Origin: CAYUQT01 sp964596165
Lineage (GTDB): Bacteria; Planctomycetota; Phycisphaerae; UBA1845; JAFGLZ01
Length of the DNA: 64,000 bases
Direction: 5' to 3'
NCBI GenBank assembly: GCA_964596165.1
Contig: CAZQTW010000003.1
Coordinates: forward strand, 110,704-174,703
Part shown: in pieces, positions 44,953 through 54,494 of the stretch
How positions within the stretch are numbered: position 1 is the first letter of the stretch
Layout: every line of letters begins with the position of its first letter
Notes under the pieces: model-generated
What the model was told of the DNA's origin: nothing
Seen by the model: the letters and a program-made list of their open reading frames with translations, nothing else
The model's database searches: none
Position numbers and translations under genes: made by a program

Positions 44953-45070
44953 GTGGGCGTTCGGCTCATCGTGCCCACAGGCGATGCCGCAACCCGGCTA
45001 CCGACGGACATCAAACAGGGAAGTCTTGGCTGACCCCCATCTTTCCAACGAACACCTCAGGTTGGTCCCC
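44953..45070 (-). promoter_or_regulatory. Structured 5' leader, possible GEMM-like riboswitch
   Basis: In the leader of the minus-strand PEP-CTERM gene the transcript reads TTGGAAAGATGGGGGTCAGC, then GATGTCCGTCGGTAGCCGGG and TTGCGGCATC, where GATG pairs with CATC and CGG with CCG. A further perfect stem is GTGGGC/GCCCAC (44953-44958 with 44973-44978). The GGTAGCCGGGTTGC phrase resembles the 3' part of cyclic-di-GMP-I (GEMM) riboswitches, but the GEMM 5' core is not clear. The remaining sequence from 45071 to 45395 is AT-rich near 45180-45215 and shows no gene; TTGACA with an ATTCAT box near 45090-45120 (minus) is a possible promoter. Confidence 0.3.
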
Positions 45071-45395
45071 CCTAAGGATCGCTGTAATGAATACCTAAGA
45101 ATCAATGCCTGTCAAGTCAAGTGAAGTTGCATCGAGTTACGCAAATCACACGGCCGATATGGGCCCAGATGGATCCGTAAGTTTCTGATAATAAAAAAGA
45201 TAAACTTGTGGGGCCGTATCTGTCGCAGGTTCTAGCTTGACAAACAACCCCTGGGCATCCAGGGGGTTCGTGCCTCTGAGGCCGGCCGGGCCTGCCGGCG
45301 GCACGACGCCGTCACGCTCAGGTCGAATCGGCAAGTGGGCCGATAAGAATACGCGTCACTACCCTCGTCCCGGCGCGGCAGCGCAGGAGGCCTCC

Positions 45396-46439
45396 TTGGA
45401 GACGAAACCGACGGACCTTTGGTTGTTGGATGCCCTGTCCTGTTCCGATGGGGGGCTGGTCCGACGCAATGAGCCACTCCGCCGGCACTGCACATGGCGC
45501 ATCGGAGGGCCCGCGGACTTGTGGATCGAGCCTCGCAGTGTCGGACAACTTGCCCGGATCTGCCGGATCCTGTCCGGAACGTCCGTTCCCAAGGTCATTA
45601 TGGGCAACGGGTCCAATCTCCTGTTTGATGATGCCGGCGTCAGAGGCGCTGTCATCGTGATGGGCCGCAACCTTGCCCGAGTGAGCATCCGCGGGAGAAC
45701 CGTCACTGTCGAGGCGGGGATCGCCATGCCTCGGCTCGCGCGGCTTGTCGGCCTCAGTGGGCTTACAGGCTTGGAACATACCGTCGGTATTCCGGGGACG
45801 CTGGGCGGGTTGATCGCAATGAACGGCGGCAGCCTCCGCCGCAGTATCGGCAGCGTGGTTCGATCGGTGAGCGTCGTTGATTCCAAGGGCGAGATTTCTT
45901 CCCTACCCCAGGCAGATTGCGGATTTGGTTATCGATGCAGTCGATTCCTGAGTGAGGATGCGATTATCGTTGGGGCCGAACTGGAACTCGATTTCGGCGA
46001 TCCGTTGGCCATTCGTCGTGACATGCTGGAGATCCTTCGCGATCGCCGCGACAAGTTCCCCAGGCGGCTTCCGAACTGTGGGTCGGTCTTTCACAGCAAT
46101 CCGGTCGCCGATGAGACCTTCGGACCGACCGGCAGGGTGATCGAGCAAACCGGATGTAAAGGCTGGCGAATCGGCGATGCCGAGGTCAGCCGGCAACACG
46201 CCAACTTCATTGTCAACCGTGGCACGGCCAGTGCAAGCGACGTACTCGCGCTGATTGCCAAGGTTCGTCGGGCCGTTCATGCGCGCACCGGTCGTTGGCT
46301 CCGGTGCGAGGTCCGCTACGTATCGCCCCAGGGCAAGGTCATGCCCGCCCACGAGGCGCCGGAATTGGTGCCCGGACCGCACGACCGGTCGGGTCCGTTC
46401 CCCGACGCGATGCCGGCCGCATTCGTCACCACTGCTTGA
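45396..46439 (+). CDS. murB: UDP-N-acetylenolpyruvoylglucosamine reductase
   Basis: A cytoplasmic FAD enzyme that reduces UDP-GlcNAc-enolpyruvate to UDP-MurNAc using NADPH, an early peptidoglycan step. Motifs: HCTWRIGGPADLWIEPRSVG, PKVIMGNGSNLLFDDAGVRG (FAD/pyrophosphate region), GLSGLTGLEHTVGIPGTLGG and AIAMNGG-type sequence, then RRLPNCGSVFHSNPVAD with the catalytic Ser. A late Glu is in LRCEVRYVSPQG. TTG 45396 is chosen because AGGAGG lies five bases upstream; the open frame extends to 45237 without conserved sequence. About 25 C-terminal residues are extra. Confidence 0.9.
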   Translation: METKPTDLWLLDALSCSDGGLVRRNEPLRRHCTWRIGGPADLWIEPRSVGQLARICRILSGTSVPKVIMGNGSNLLFDDAGVRGAVIVMGRNLARVSIRGRTVTVEAGIAMPRLARLVGLSGLTGLEHTVGIPGTLGGLIAMNGGSLRRSIGSVVRSVSVVDSKGEISSLPQADCGFGYRCSRFLSEDAIIVGAELELDFGDPLAIRRDMLEILRDRRDKFPRRLPNCGSVFHSNPVADETFGPTGRVIEQTGCKGWRIGDAEVSRQHANFIVNRGTASASDVLALIAKVRRAVHARTGRWLRCEVRYVSPQGKVMPAHEAPELVPGPHDRSGPFPDAMPAAFVTTA

Positions 46440-46755
46440 AGATCAGTATGACCGCGCCGAGAATCATCAGGAAACCCAGGATGTGATTCCACTTCACCGC
46501 CTCGCCAAGGTAGGTCACCGAAAACACGCAGAAAACGATCAGCGTGATGGCCTCCTGAATCGTCTTGAGCTGGGCCGCCGAGAAGCTGTAGTGTCCTATG
46601 CGATTGGCGGGCACCTGGAAGCAGTACTCCAGAAAGGCAATGAGCCAGCTTACGAGCACCACTTTCCACATCGCGGCGCCTTTGAATTTTAGATGACCAT
46701 ACCATGCGAACGTCATGAATACGTTGGAGACCGTCAAGAGTGCCACTGTCTTCAC
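46426..46755 (-). CDS. DUF486 / DMT-family membrane protein
   Basis: A 109-aa protein with four membrane helices, starting at GTG 46755 with AGGAGG ten bases upstream; an ATG seven codons earlier overlaps that site. The sequence TVALLTVSNVFMTFAWYGHL, SWLIAFLEYCFQVPANRIG, then AQLKTIQEAITLIVFCVFSV is the DUF486 pattern. The family is related to small drug/metabolite transporters; substrate unknown. Its 3' end overlaps the murB end convergently by 14 bases. Confidence 0.92.
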   Translation of the reverse strand: MKTVALLTVSNVFMTFAWYGHLKFKGAAMWKVVLVSWLIAFLEYCFQVPANRIGHYSFSAAQLKTIQEAITLIVFCVFSVTYLGEAVKWNHILGFLMILGAVILIFKQW

Positions 46756-47053
46756 CGAAGGCTTTCCTCCTGGCAATTACTGGGACCCGATGGCGGGAGA
46801 CTGCCCCCTGATCGTGGCCAGTATATGAAATCCGAACCCCTCTAATCAACGATATCGAACGGGTACGGCGTACGAGTCCTTTTGCTTTCACCGACCTGTC
46901 TTCGGTCGAAAGGCTTGATTCCCTGTAGTCGCGGACCGGTGCCGAGTGTATCATGACTCTCGTCGCTTGCGTTGCAGTGAGCGACAAGGTCTTGCGGGTC
47001 AACCTCTTGCATGGGATGACCGATAGGCCGAGTCGGGCAGGGGATGCGTCGAG

Positions 47054-48256
47054 ATGGCGGACGCAAGTCGCCTGGGCTTGGCGGAGAAGGGAGAACGGCC
47101 GGAGTTGATCGAGCAGTCGCCTTCTTTGGGTCGATTGACTCTCCGTCGCATTCGGCGGGGGATTTCATCGCTCGTGCGCCGGACCCCAAGCGGTGTCGCG
47201 TCTTCTGCCACCGCGAGCCTGTCCGGCGACGCCGACGGACTCGTCGGACAGGGTATCTGCAAGAGCTTCGGCGGCGTTCACGTGCTTCGAGATATCAGCT
47301 TCGCGGTCAAGAACGGCGAATTCGTGACCCTGCTCGGACCGTCCGGTTGCGGCAAGACGACACTGCTCCGGATCATCGCCGGTTTGGAAATGCCGGATCG
47401 CGGGCAGGTCGTCCTGGGCGGCATTCCGGTAACCAGCCTCCCCGCCAATCGTCGCTCCGTGAATACGGTGTTTCAGAACTACGCATTGTTTCCTCACCTC
47501 AGCGTATATGAGAACGTCGCCTTTGGTCTGCGCTCGCGCAAGTTTCCTCGGACGCAGATCGACGAACGCGTGGACCGATCGTTGCGGATGCTGCAACTGG
47601 ACACGTTTTCAGACCGTTACTCCCACACGCTCTCCGGCGGCCAGAAGCAGCGGGTGGCATTGGCCAGGGCATTGGTCAACGAGCCGGAAGTCCTTCTCTT
47701 GGACGAGCCCATGTCCGCCTTGGACGCAAAGCTGAGGACCGAAGTCCGCTTGGAGCTCCGGCAATTGCAGCGAAGGCTCGGCAAGACATTCATCCTCGTC
47801 ACGCATGATCAGGATGAGGCGATGACGGTGTCCGATCGGATCATCGTTATGCAGGAGGGACGGCTGGTTCAGACCGGCAGTCCGTCCGAGGTCTATGAAC
47901 GGCCCGTCAACCGCTTCGTGGCCGAGTTTTTGGGCTCCGCGAACCTGATTCCCGGTCGTCGAGAGAACGGCCGCATCGAAACGGGGCTGGGGCAGATGGA
48001 GGTCCGGTGTCTGCCTGCCTGGCGGGAAGGGACTCTGGCGATCCGACCGGAACGAATCAGAATCTGTTCCGGCAAGCCCGAGTCTAACGGCGTTCGCGCT
48101 CAAGTCCGCGAGGTTATCTATCGAGGAGACCATCTGGATATCTTCGTGGAGCCCGGTCCCTTGCGCATTCGCACGGCGCCGACGATGCCTCTGCGATGCG
48201 GCGAGCAAATCTGGCTTGAGCTGTCGCCGGAACACCTGCGGGTCCTGAACGACTGA
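47054..48256 (+). CDS. potA: PotA-type ABC transporter ATPase
   Basis: A 400-aa importer ATPase. Walker A is GPSGCGKTT (95-103), the Q-loop is in NTVFQNYALFPHLSVYENVA, the signature LSGGQKQRVALARAL begins at 193 and Walker B VLLLDEP is at 213-219, followed by SALDAKLR, VTHDQDEAM and a C-terminal TOBE-type domain (~290-400). These place it in the spermidine/sulfate/iron group; EVYERPVNRFVAEFLGSANL is typical of PotA. About 65 unconserved residues precede the ATPase core, so the true start may be further in. No permease genes are adjacent. Confidence 0.85.
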   Translation: MADASRLGLAEKGERPELIEQSPSLGRLTLRRIRRGISSLVRRTPSGVASSATASLSGDADGLVGQGICKSFGGVHVLRDISFAVKNGEFVTLLGPSGCGKTTLLRIIAGLEMPDRGQVVLGGIPVTSLPANRRSVNTVFQNYALFPHLSVYENVAFGLRSRKFPRTQIDERVDRSLRMLQLDTFSDRYSHTLSGGQKQRVALARALVNEPEVLLLDEPMSALDAKLRTEVRLELRQLQRRLGKTFILVTHDQDEAMTVSDRIIVMQEGRLVQTGSPSEVYERPVNRFVAEFLGSANLIPGRRENGRIETGLGQMEVRCLPAWREGTLAIRPERIRICSGKPESNGVRAQVREVIYRGDHLDIFVEPGPLRIRTAPTMPLRCGEQIWLELSPEHLRVLND

Positions 48257-48406
48257 CGTCAACCGGACAGGCCCTTCAGGGACATCCTCGGGTAATTCCG
48301 CGAAGCATCTCGACAGACGCGACCTGACCGGCTGTCATGGAGCGACACCGACGAACGGAACGGCCCGCCGGACCTCAACCTTCTTGCCGGGACAACGGGG
48401 CTCGGC

Positions 48407-51400
48407 CTATTCGCCCGGACCCGTCCAGCCGTGGATCTCCGAACCGTCGACGATCAGGATCGAGTGGTCGGCGAAGTATACACCGCGGGGATTCTTGCAG
48501 CCGCCCAGGTCCACCACACCGTTCGCGGGAATCAAACCGCTGTCTTCGCGACGGTCATAGAAGTAAGCGACATACCGGCGAGTGTCCCGTGCTCCTTCCG
48601 GTGTGCCCTGTTGATCGATCGCCACGGCAAAGGGCACGCCTACCTGATAGGCCTGCATGTTGGGGTGCCGGTCGGTTTGGCCACGCCACAGATGACCGAG
48701 CGTCTGGGCGTCCAGGCAATACAGGCTGCTCGACGTCCCCGCGAATACGCGAGCCTGGTCACATACCACCACCAGGGCCCCCGGTCCCGCGCCCGCCAAC
48801 GACGGCGATTCCGCCTCCACCTCGCCGGTCTTCAACGACCGCCGCACAAGGGTCCGACCGTTGTGCGACAAATAGAGCGAGTCCGCACCAAGGGTCAGGG
48901 TGGGCCGGAGGTTGGCGGCGACCAGCGGCGTCTGCCACAAGACCCTGCCCGCATAGGGATCCACGGCGCAAACACGATTGCCGGTTGAGGCGAGGACCGT
49001 TCCCAAGTCGGTCAATCCCATCCAGAAGGCGCGACCTGCATCCTCGGTCTTGACGACACGGACGTGACGGCCGGTGTGGACGTCGAGGACAACAACGGAG
49101 AAACTGCCGCTCTCTTCCGCGCCGGCCTCGTACACGACGAATTCATCATTGGCGACAATGTGATTGCCGGCCTTGTTCGCCAGGCGCCCTCGCCAGATCT
49201 CTTTGCCCCGCCGGGCGTCGAGACAAATCGCCTGCCCGTCGTCGAGCAGGGCAACCACGTGGTCCTCCGCCATCGTCCAGCCTGCCCACCTTCGTACGGA
49301 CTCCGGGTCAAGCTCCGGGCGATCGGCATCGGGCGGCGCACTCTCGACAAACCAGGCGACTTTTCCCGTGTCCGCTTCGACGCCGAACAGCTTGTGCCGA
49401 GTACTCATGATCAGCAGCCCTTGCGTCATGCCCAGGAAAGCGGGTTTGGCATTGCACGCCACCGGCGATGCCCACAAAGCTTGGTTGGCGGGCGCCGAAA
49501 ACGCCTCGATTCGATTGGCGCAATAGGTAACGTAAAGATCGGACCTTGTTCCCCTCAGCGACGGTTCCTGAGGTTGCAAGACCGCGACCCAACTCGGAAA
49601 TCTTCGCGTCCAGGATTTCGTCAAGGGCAAGGAAAATCGCGGTCGCCGGATCGGCGTCGGCCTGTCGGTGAACGTGGCGGCCCAATCCGCGAATCCGGTC
49701 GTACGCATCCCCTGTTGAAACCGGTATTCGGGAAAGGCCTGGGCTGCTCGGACCGCCCATCGTCTTGCCGAATGAGGTCGGTCGGATCGCACGAAGCAGT
49801 CGATGATTCTTCGCATGATATCCGCCGCGTCCGCGCGATGCGGTTGACGATTCAATATCTCCGTGAAAGCCCGTGCCGCGGCCACATAGTCGCCGTGTTC
49901 AAGGACCAACTCGGCCTTCACCACCAGCGCCTGTTGGGCGGCCTGCGAGTTGGGGAAACGTTCAATCACCTGCTCCAACGGCGCCGGATCGCCCGAGTCC
50001 TTGCCCATCGCCAGAAGGGCCGCAGCCTGATGTTCAAAGGCCTCATAAGGGGCTTGCCCGTGCTGAGCGATGATGACGCCGATCTGCCTCTCCGCCCATT
50101 GTCCTGCCGGCCACGTTTGGCGACCGTCTCGTGGGGTGGTGGTGCGTCGTCGCAACGACGGGTCCGAGAGGATCTGTTGGTACTGTTCGATCGCCTTCTC
50201 CGGGCTCCGCATCCTTATGAACAGGTCGGCCAAACGAAGCCGATACAGAACTTGCCCGTCGGCGTCGGGAGCACACTCGGCGGCCTGTTGATAGAGCTCC
50301 ATCGCCAACGGTTCATCGCGTGCGTCGCCGGCGATTGCCCTGTCCCCGAATCGGATGAAGTCGTTGAAAAGACGCGCCTTCATCCGAGCATCGCTGATGT
50401 GAGCATGCCCTCCGCCGACCGTCACCGCACGCTTGAGTGTGTCCGCCCCCAATCGCCGTTCCCCGATGCGAAATGCGATCTCGGCCATGTCTAAGAGCGG
50501 GGCCGGATCGTTCGGCGCCTGCTCGATCCGACGCCGGAGTCGTGAGAATGCCTCTTGCTTGGACGCATAGCCCGTGACGCGGTCGGCGCCGACGACGACG
50601 ATTTGGTCGGACGTCACCAACACATTCCCGCCCGCCGACGAGTCGGTCCACTCGAATACCTGCGGTTCGCCGCCTCGGAGGCCGAATCGGAAGAGCCCCT
50701 TCCCCATCGGCAGGTAAAGATGACTCTTCGCAAGCTGGCCCCGCCCCATGATCCCACCACAGTCCATGAGTGATCGTGACCAGAGCGCTTGGTCTTTCGC
50801 CAAGTCCCAGGCGACCAGGTCCATTCCGGCGGCATAGAGTACGTCGTCCTTGACACCGAGGATCTGTTCGAAATGACCGAGGTCCTCGGCCGGAATCCCC
50901 CCGGTGATAGCGCCGGTCAACCGGTCAAGGATCAAAACGCGATCACTGTCCACCGGGCTGCAGACGATTCGGTCGCCCCAACAGATCGACGGGGTGTATC
51001 GCCAAGGCATCGCCCTCCGTCCGAAGGAGCGAACTACCACGGCTTCTTCATCCGTCTGGGCGTCCTGATACAGCCGTAACCATCGAATGTGACCGCTGTA
51101 CGCATCAACGGCAACTACGGCGCCAAGGTTCGTGCAAACATAGACGGTTGCTTCGCTGACACACGGGAGATCCATCGTGGGGCGCCGCCGACCGAAATTG
51201 CCCGTTGAGGCGCTCGCCAGGTGAGTCATCCAATTCAGTCGGCCGCCGTCCGCGCTCAGACTGAGGAGATAGCAATCCTCAAACCCGAATCGCTTCTGGC
51301 GACGGACCGTTACAAAAAGCCTGTCCCGGTAGGGGACGGGTTGGGCGTCCGGCCGGACCTCGGCGAGTCTGGGGTCGAGCTTCGCCGGCTCGACGGACCA

Positions 51401-52675
51401 TATCGCCTTTCCGGTAACCGCGTCCAGGCAGACGATCAGAGGGATGTCCTGGGGCGCCTCCGATGCGCGGGAGCCCGTCTCCCGCGTGAGCGCGGCAAAT
51501 AACCGACCGTCGTGGAATGTGGGGGCGTAGAGGGGGGGTGGGTCTCCCATCGAGGGTATCACGGGCGCCCGATGGGCTGCCTTGCCGGCCAAGAAGGGCG
51601 GCCACGTCGGCGTGCCGTCGCTAAGGCGAATACCCCACATGGCTGACGCGTCACAGAGGTATAGACTCTGCCCGTCCGTTACGGGCACCATCGATAGGCG
51701 GCGACCGGTACGGGCGGCGGCGACATCCGAAGAGATATTGCGCTCAAGGGGCTCCCGGTTCTCGACCTGCGGAATGACGAAACCCCGATCCGCCCCGCAT
51801 TCCCACAGCGGCGCTCCGACCTCCACGTCGCCGTCCGCGACCCGGTTTCGCCGGACGTCGCCGCCGATTAGCGGCCAGTCGGACATGCGGGCACCCGCCG
51901 ACGGCACAATCCGATCGGCCCATGCATGCTGAACCGCCTCCGAGACGGGTACGGTGCGTCCGGACCATCTGATCGTCGCGGTCGGCTGCTTCTTCTCGAT
52001 CTGCGCGAGCACGTCACGAGCCGCATCCTCCCGGCCCGCCCACACGAGCGTCAGCGCCAGTTTTCCGGCCCATTCGCCGAAATGCCCCGCTCGGTCGGGA
52101 TGGACCGCCAGCAAGTGCCGGTACAACCGTTCCGCCAGCGAGAAGTCGGCCGATTCCAGGGCGATCTGAGCCGCCAGATCGGCCGCCCGTGCGCCCTCGG
52201 GCGTGCAGAAGTAGGTTTCCGCGGCCCCTAACAAGGCCGCCCAATCATGGCCCGACGCCGCCGACGTCGGCACGCGCCCGGCCGATTCGGCGTGGAACGA
52301 TCGGTAGGCCTTCAGACCTTCGGAGGGCCACGTGGCTATCTGACGGTTGACATGTTCCGGAATACCCACATAAAGGCCCGGTTCGACATACACGACCTTG
52401 TCTGCAAACCGTTCGACGGCTTGCGCGTATTCTCGTGTCGCTTCGATCCACTTGCCGCTCTGAGCCCACTGCTCGGCCTTCTTCAAAAGACGGGTTGCCT
52501 CGGAACTGTCTCCAACATAAACGTTGCCGGTGGTGCCGTCGGTTGCCGACGCCGCGGCCTCTGCGGCGACGGCTGATGACGTCGTCGCCGCGAGCATGGC
52601 GACCGCGGCCGTCATCCGCGCGAGCGCGCGGACGATCGTACAGTCCGCGAAAGGATTGTGTCGCCCGGTGCTCAT
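48407..52675 (-). CDS. Exported PQQ-propeller and TPR protein
   Basis: A 1422-aa protein with an N-terminal signal sequence (residues ~15-40, MTAAVAMLAATTSSAVAAEA). Residues ~60-250 contain TPR-like helices. Two beta-propeller sections made of PQQ-like repeats follow (~270-690 and ~1090-1420), with blade motifs such as CLDAVTGKAIWSVEP, AVDAYSGHIRWLRL and VDPYAGRVLWQTPL. A central TPR-like region (~700-1000) includes LYRLRLADLFIRMRSPEKAI. BamB-type repeat proteins bind partners rather than quinone in many cases. Its ATG overlaps the mtnP stop (ATGA), so it is translated with that gene. Confidence 0.85.
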   Translation of the reverse strand: MSTGRHNPFADCTIVRALARMTAAVAMLAATTSSAVAAEAAASATDGTTGNVYVGDSSEATRLLKKAEQWAQSGKWIEATREYAQAVERFADKVVYVEPGLYVGIPEHVNRQIATWPSEGLKAYRSFHAESAGRVPTSAASGHDWAALLGAAETYFCTPEGARAADLAAQIALESADFSLAERLYRHLLAVHPDRAGHFGEWAGKLALTLVWAGREDAARDVLAQIEKKQPTATIRWSGRTVPVSEAVQHAWADRIVPSAGARMSDWPLIGGDVRRNRVADGDVEVGAPLWECGADRGFVIPQVENREPLERNISSDVAAARTGRRLSMVPVTDGQSLYLCDASAMWGIRLSDGTPTWPPFLAGKAAHRAPVIPSMGDPPPLYAPTFHDGRLFAALTRETGSRASEAPQDIPLIVCLDAVTGKAIWSVEPAKLDPRLAEVRPDAQPVPYRDRLFVTVRRQKRFGFEDCYLLSLSADGGRLNWMTHLASASTGNFGRRRPTMDLPCVSEATVYVCTNLGAVVAVDAYSGHIRWLRLYQDAQTDEEAVVVRSFGRRAMPWRYTPSICWGDRIVCSPVDSDRVLILDRLTGAITGGIPAEDLGHFEQILGVKDDVLYAAGMDLVAWDLAKDQALWSRSLMDCGGIMGRGQLAKSHLYLPMGKGLFRFGLRGGEPQVFEWTDSSAGGNVLVTSDQIVVVGADRVTGYASKQEAFSRLRRRIEQAPNDPAPLLDMAEIAFRIGERRLGADTLKRAVTVGGGHAHISDARMKARLFNDFIRFGDRAIAGDARDEPLAMELYQQAAECAPDADGQVLYRLRLADLFIRMRSPEKAIEQYQQILSDPSLRRRTTTPRDGRQTWPAGQWAERQIGVIIAQHGQAPYEAFEHQAAALLAMGKDSGDPAPLEQVIERFPNSQAAQQALVVKAELVLEHGDYVAAARAFTEILNRQPHRADAADIMRRIIDCFVRSDRPHSARRWAVRAAQAFPEYRFQQGMRTTGFADWAATFTDRPTPIRRPRFSLPLTKSWTRRFPSWVAVLQPQEPSLRGTRSDLYVTYCANRIEAFSAPANQALWASPVACNAKPAFLGMTQGLLIMSTRHKLFGVEADTGKVAWFVESAPPDADRPELDPESVRRWAGWTMAEDHVVALLDDGQAICLDARRGKEIWRGRLANKAGNHIVANDEFVVYEAGAEESGSFSVVVLDVHTGRHVRVVKTEDAGRAFWMGLTDLGTVLASTGNRVCAVDPYAGRVLWQTPLVAANLRPTLTLGADSLYLSHNGRTLVRRSLKTGEVEAESPSLAGAGPGALVVVCDQARVFAGTSSSLYCLDAQTLGHLWRGQTDRHPNMQAYQVGVPFAVAIDQQGTPEGARDTRRYVAYFYDRREDSGLIPANGVVDLGGCKNPRGVYFADHSILIVDGSEIHGWTGPGE

Positions 52676-53562
52676 GTCGGGTTAAAGTACTTGCCCACAA
52701 TCGGCTCCAGCCGCTTCACTGCGGCGCGGTCCACTTTGGCCTTGTCGGACCAGATGGCCAGTTCGAGTGAATGTCGACAAGGGCAGTCTCCGGGTGGTTG
52801 GCGGCCCATGTGGGCAATGGCCGCCTTGATCAGGTCGATGGCACGTTCGGTCGCGCGCGACATGTTCCCGATGATCTCCGCCAGCAATGCTTGCTTGGTC
52901 TTTCCCGGTTCGTGGGGCTTCCAGCAGTCATAGTCCGTGGGCAGGGCGACCAGGGCGTAGCAGATCTCCGCCTCGCGGGCGAGCTTTGCCTCCGGCATGC
53001 AGGTCATGCCGATCAGGTCCCCGCCCCATTGACGGTGCATCTTGGACTCGGCAATCGTGGAGAACTGCGGCCCTTCCATACAGACGTAGGTCCCGCGTTC
53101 ATGCACCTTCGTCTTGGCACGGTCGGCCACGGCCAGGAGGATGCTTCGCAGTGCCGGGCAGAACGGCTCGGCGAACTCAACGTGCGTCGCCATTCCCACA
53201 TCGAAGAATGTGCCATCCCGGCGGAACGTCTTGTCGATGACCTGGTCGGCGATCACCAACTCTCCCGGATGGATGTCTTCTCGCAGCGAGCCGGTGGCGC
53301 CGCTTGCGATGATGTGTGTCACGCCAAGCTTCTTGAGGGCAAAAATGTTCGCACGATAGGGCACCCAGGACGGCCCGATGGTGTGCCCGGGACCGTGGCG
53401 CGACAGAAACGCAACATCCACCCCCTCCGTCCGCGTCGTGATAATCGGCACGCTCGTCTTTCCGAAGGGGGTATCGATGTCGTGGACCTCTCCCCGGGTC
53501 TGGGCGCCCAATGCATCGCCCAGTCCGCTTCCGCCGATAATGCCTACCATCAACGTGCTCAA
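52672..53562 (-). CDS. mtnP: S-methyl-5'-thioadenosine phosphorylase
   Basis: A 296-aa cytoplasmic enzyme that cleaves methylthioadenosine with phosphate to adenine and 5-methylthioribose-1-phosphate, part of methionine and polyamine salvage. Motifs: VGIIGGSGLGD, SRHGPGHTIGPSWVPYRANI, IASGATGSLREDIHPGELVI and the MTAP-type specificity sequence ALPTDYDCWKPHE. The adenine released feeds Apt, which is also in this window. It is coupled to the long PQQ/TPR gene downstream, an unexpected partner. Confidence 0.93.
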   Translation of the reverse strand: MSTLMVGIIGGSGLGDALGAQTRGEVHDIDTPFGKTSVPIITTRTEGVDVAFLSRHGPGHTIGPSWVPYRANIFALKKLGVTHIIASGATGSLREDIHPGELVIADQVIDKTFRRDGTFFDVGMATHVEFAEPFCPALRSILLAVADRAKTKVHERGTYVCMEGPQFSTIAESKMHRQWGGDLIGMTCMPEAKLAREAEICYALVALPTDYDCWKPHEPGKTKQALLAEIIGNMSRATERAIDLIKAAIAHMGRQPPGDCPCRHSLELAIWSDKAKVDRAAVKRLEPIVGKYFNPT

Positions 53563-53783
53563 GGCCGACCTCCGTTCATGTGGTTTCCGCCTTCAATTCA
53601 GGCTCTCCCATTATAGAGCCACCTTTGCCGGTGGCCACGTCCGGCGCGCTGCATCTTCATGATCGTCCTGTCTCGATGACCTCCGACCGGTCCGATTAAG
53701 ACCCTCTCCCCTCGAAAACGAACATAGTTTCGCTTAGTCTGGGCTTGGTAGGGGCGGAATCCTGTCCTTGCAGAGGAGAAGCC

Positions 53784-54494
53784 ATGCCCGTTGCGAACTC
53801 GAACGTACAAGCAACGACCGCCGAGGAGCGATACCGGGCACTACTTGCCGTCTCGCAAGCGATTGCCTCGTGCCGGGACTTGCCCGCGCTGTTTCACGAG
53901 TTGGCCGGGCAGCTCGCTGCAGTGGTGTGTTTTGATGCCCTGTCCCTGGTGCTGCACGACGCGGCGACCGACACGATGCACCTGCACGTCTTGGAGACAC
54001 GGGAACCCCTCTCACCCCGCCTCGCGATCGACTTAGACCCGCAAGACGACCCTGCGGGGTTGGTCTGGCGGACCCAACAGCCGCTTATCACGTCGAATGT
54101 GGCCGAGCTGAAGCGCTGGCCCCGGCTGCTGGAACGTGTACGGCCGTACGGGGCCCAGAGCTTCTGCTTCCTGCCGCTGACCACGGCCCGGCGACGGCTG
54201 GGCGCGCTGGCGTTCACATCCAAGCAGCCGGCGACCTACGACGGATCGGACACACACTTCCTGCAACTCGTGGCTAACCAGGTAGCGGTGGCCGTCGAGA
54301 ACGCGATGGCCTTTGAGGAGATCGAGGCGCTGAGGGACAAGCTCGCCAAGGAGAAGGCGTATCTGGAGGAGGAGGTTCGCACCGAGCATCATTTCGGCGA
54401 CATCGTCGGTGAAAATGCGGCGCTGCGCGCGGTTCTCAAGCAAGTCGAGACGGTCGCTCCCACGGAGTCCGCGGTGCTCATCCCGGGGTGGTGA
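53784..54494 (+). pseudogene. Truncated GAF-domain sigma54 activator
   Basis: ATG 53784 has GAGGAG upstream. The 236-aa product has a GAF domain (~15-175; DLPALFHELAGQLAAVVCFD, then FLPLTTARRRLGALAFTSKQ) and a linker coiled coil (EIEALRDKLAKEKAYLEEEV). It ends with FGDIVGENAALRAVLKQVET and VAPTESAVLIPGW. In FhlA/NtrC-like regulators this last phrase runs directly into the Walker A motif (GETGTGKE) of the AAA+ domain. Here the frame stops after five unrelated codons, so the AAA+ and DNA-binding domains are missing. The truncated product could not activate sigma54 transcription. Confidence 0.85.
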
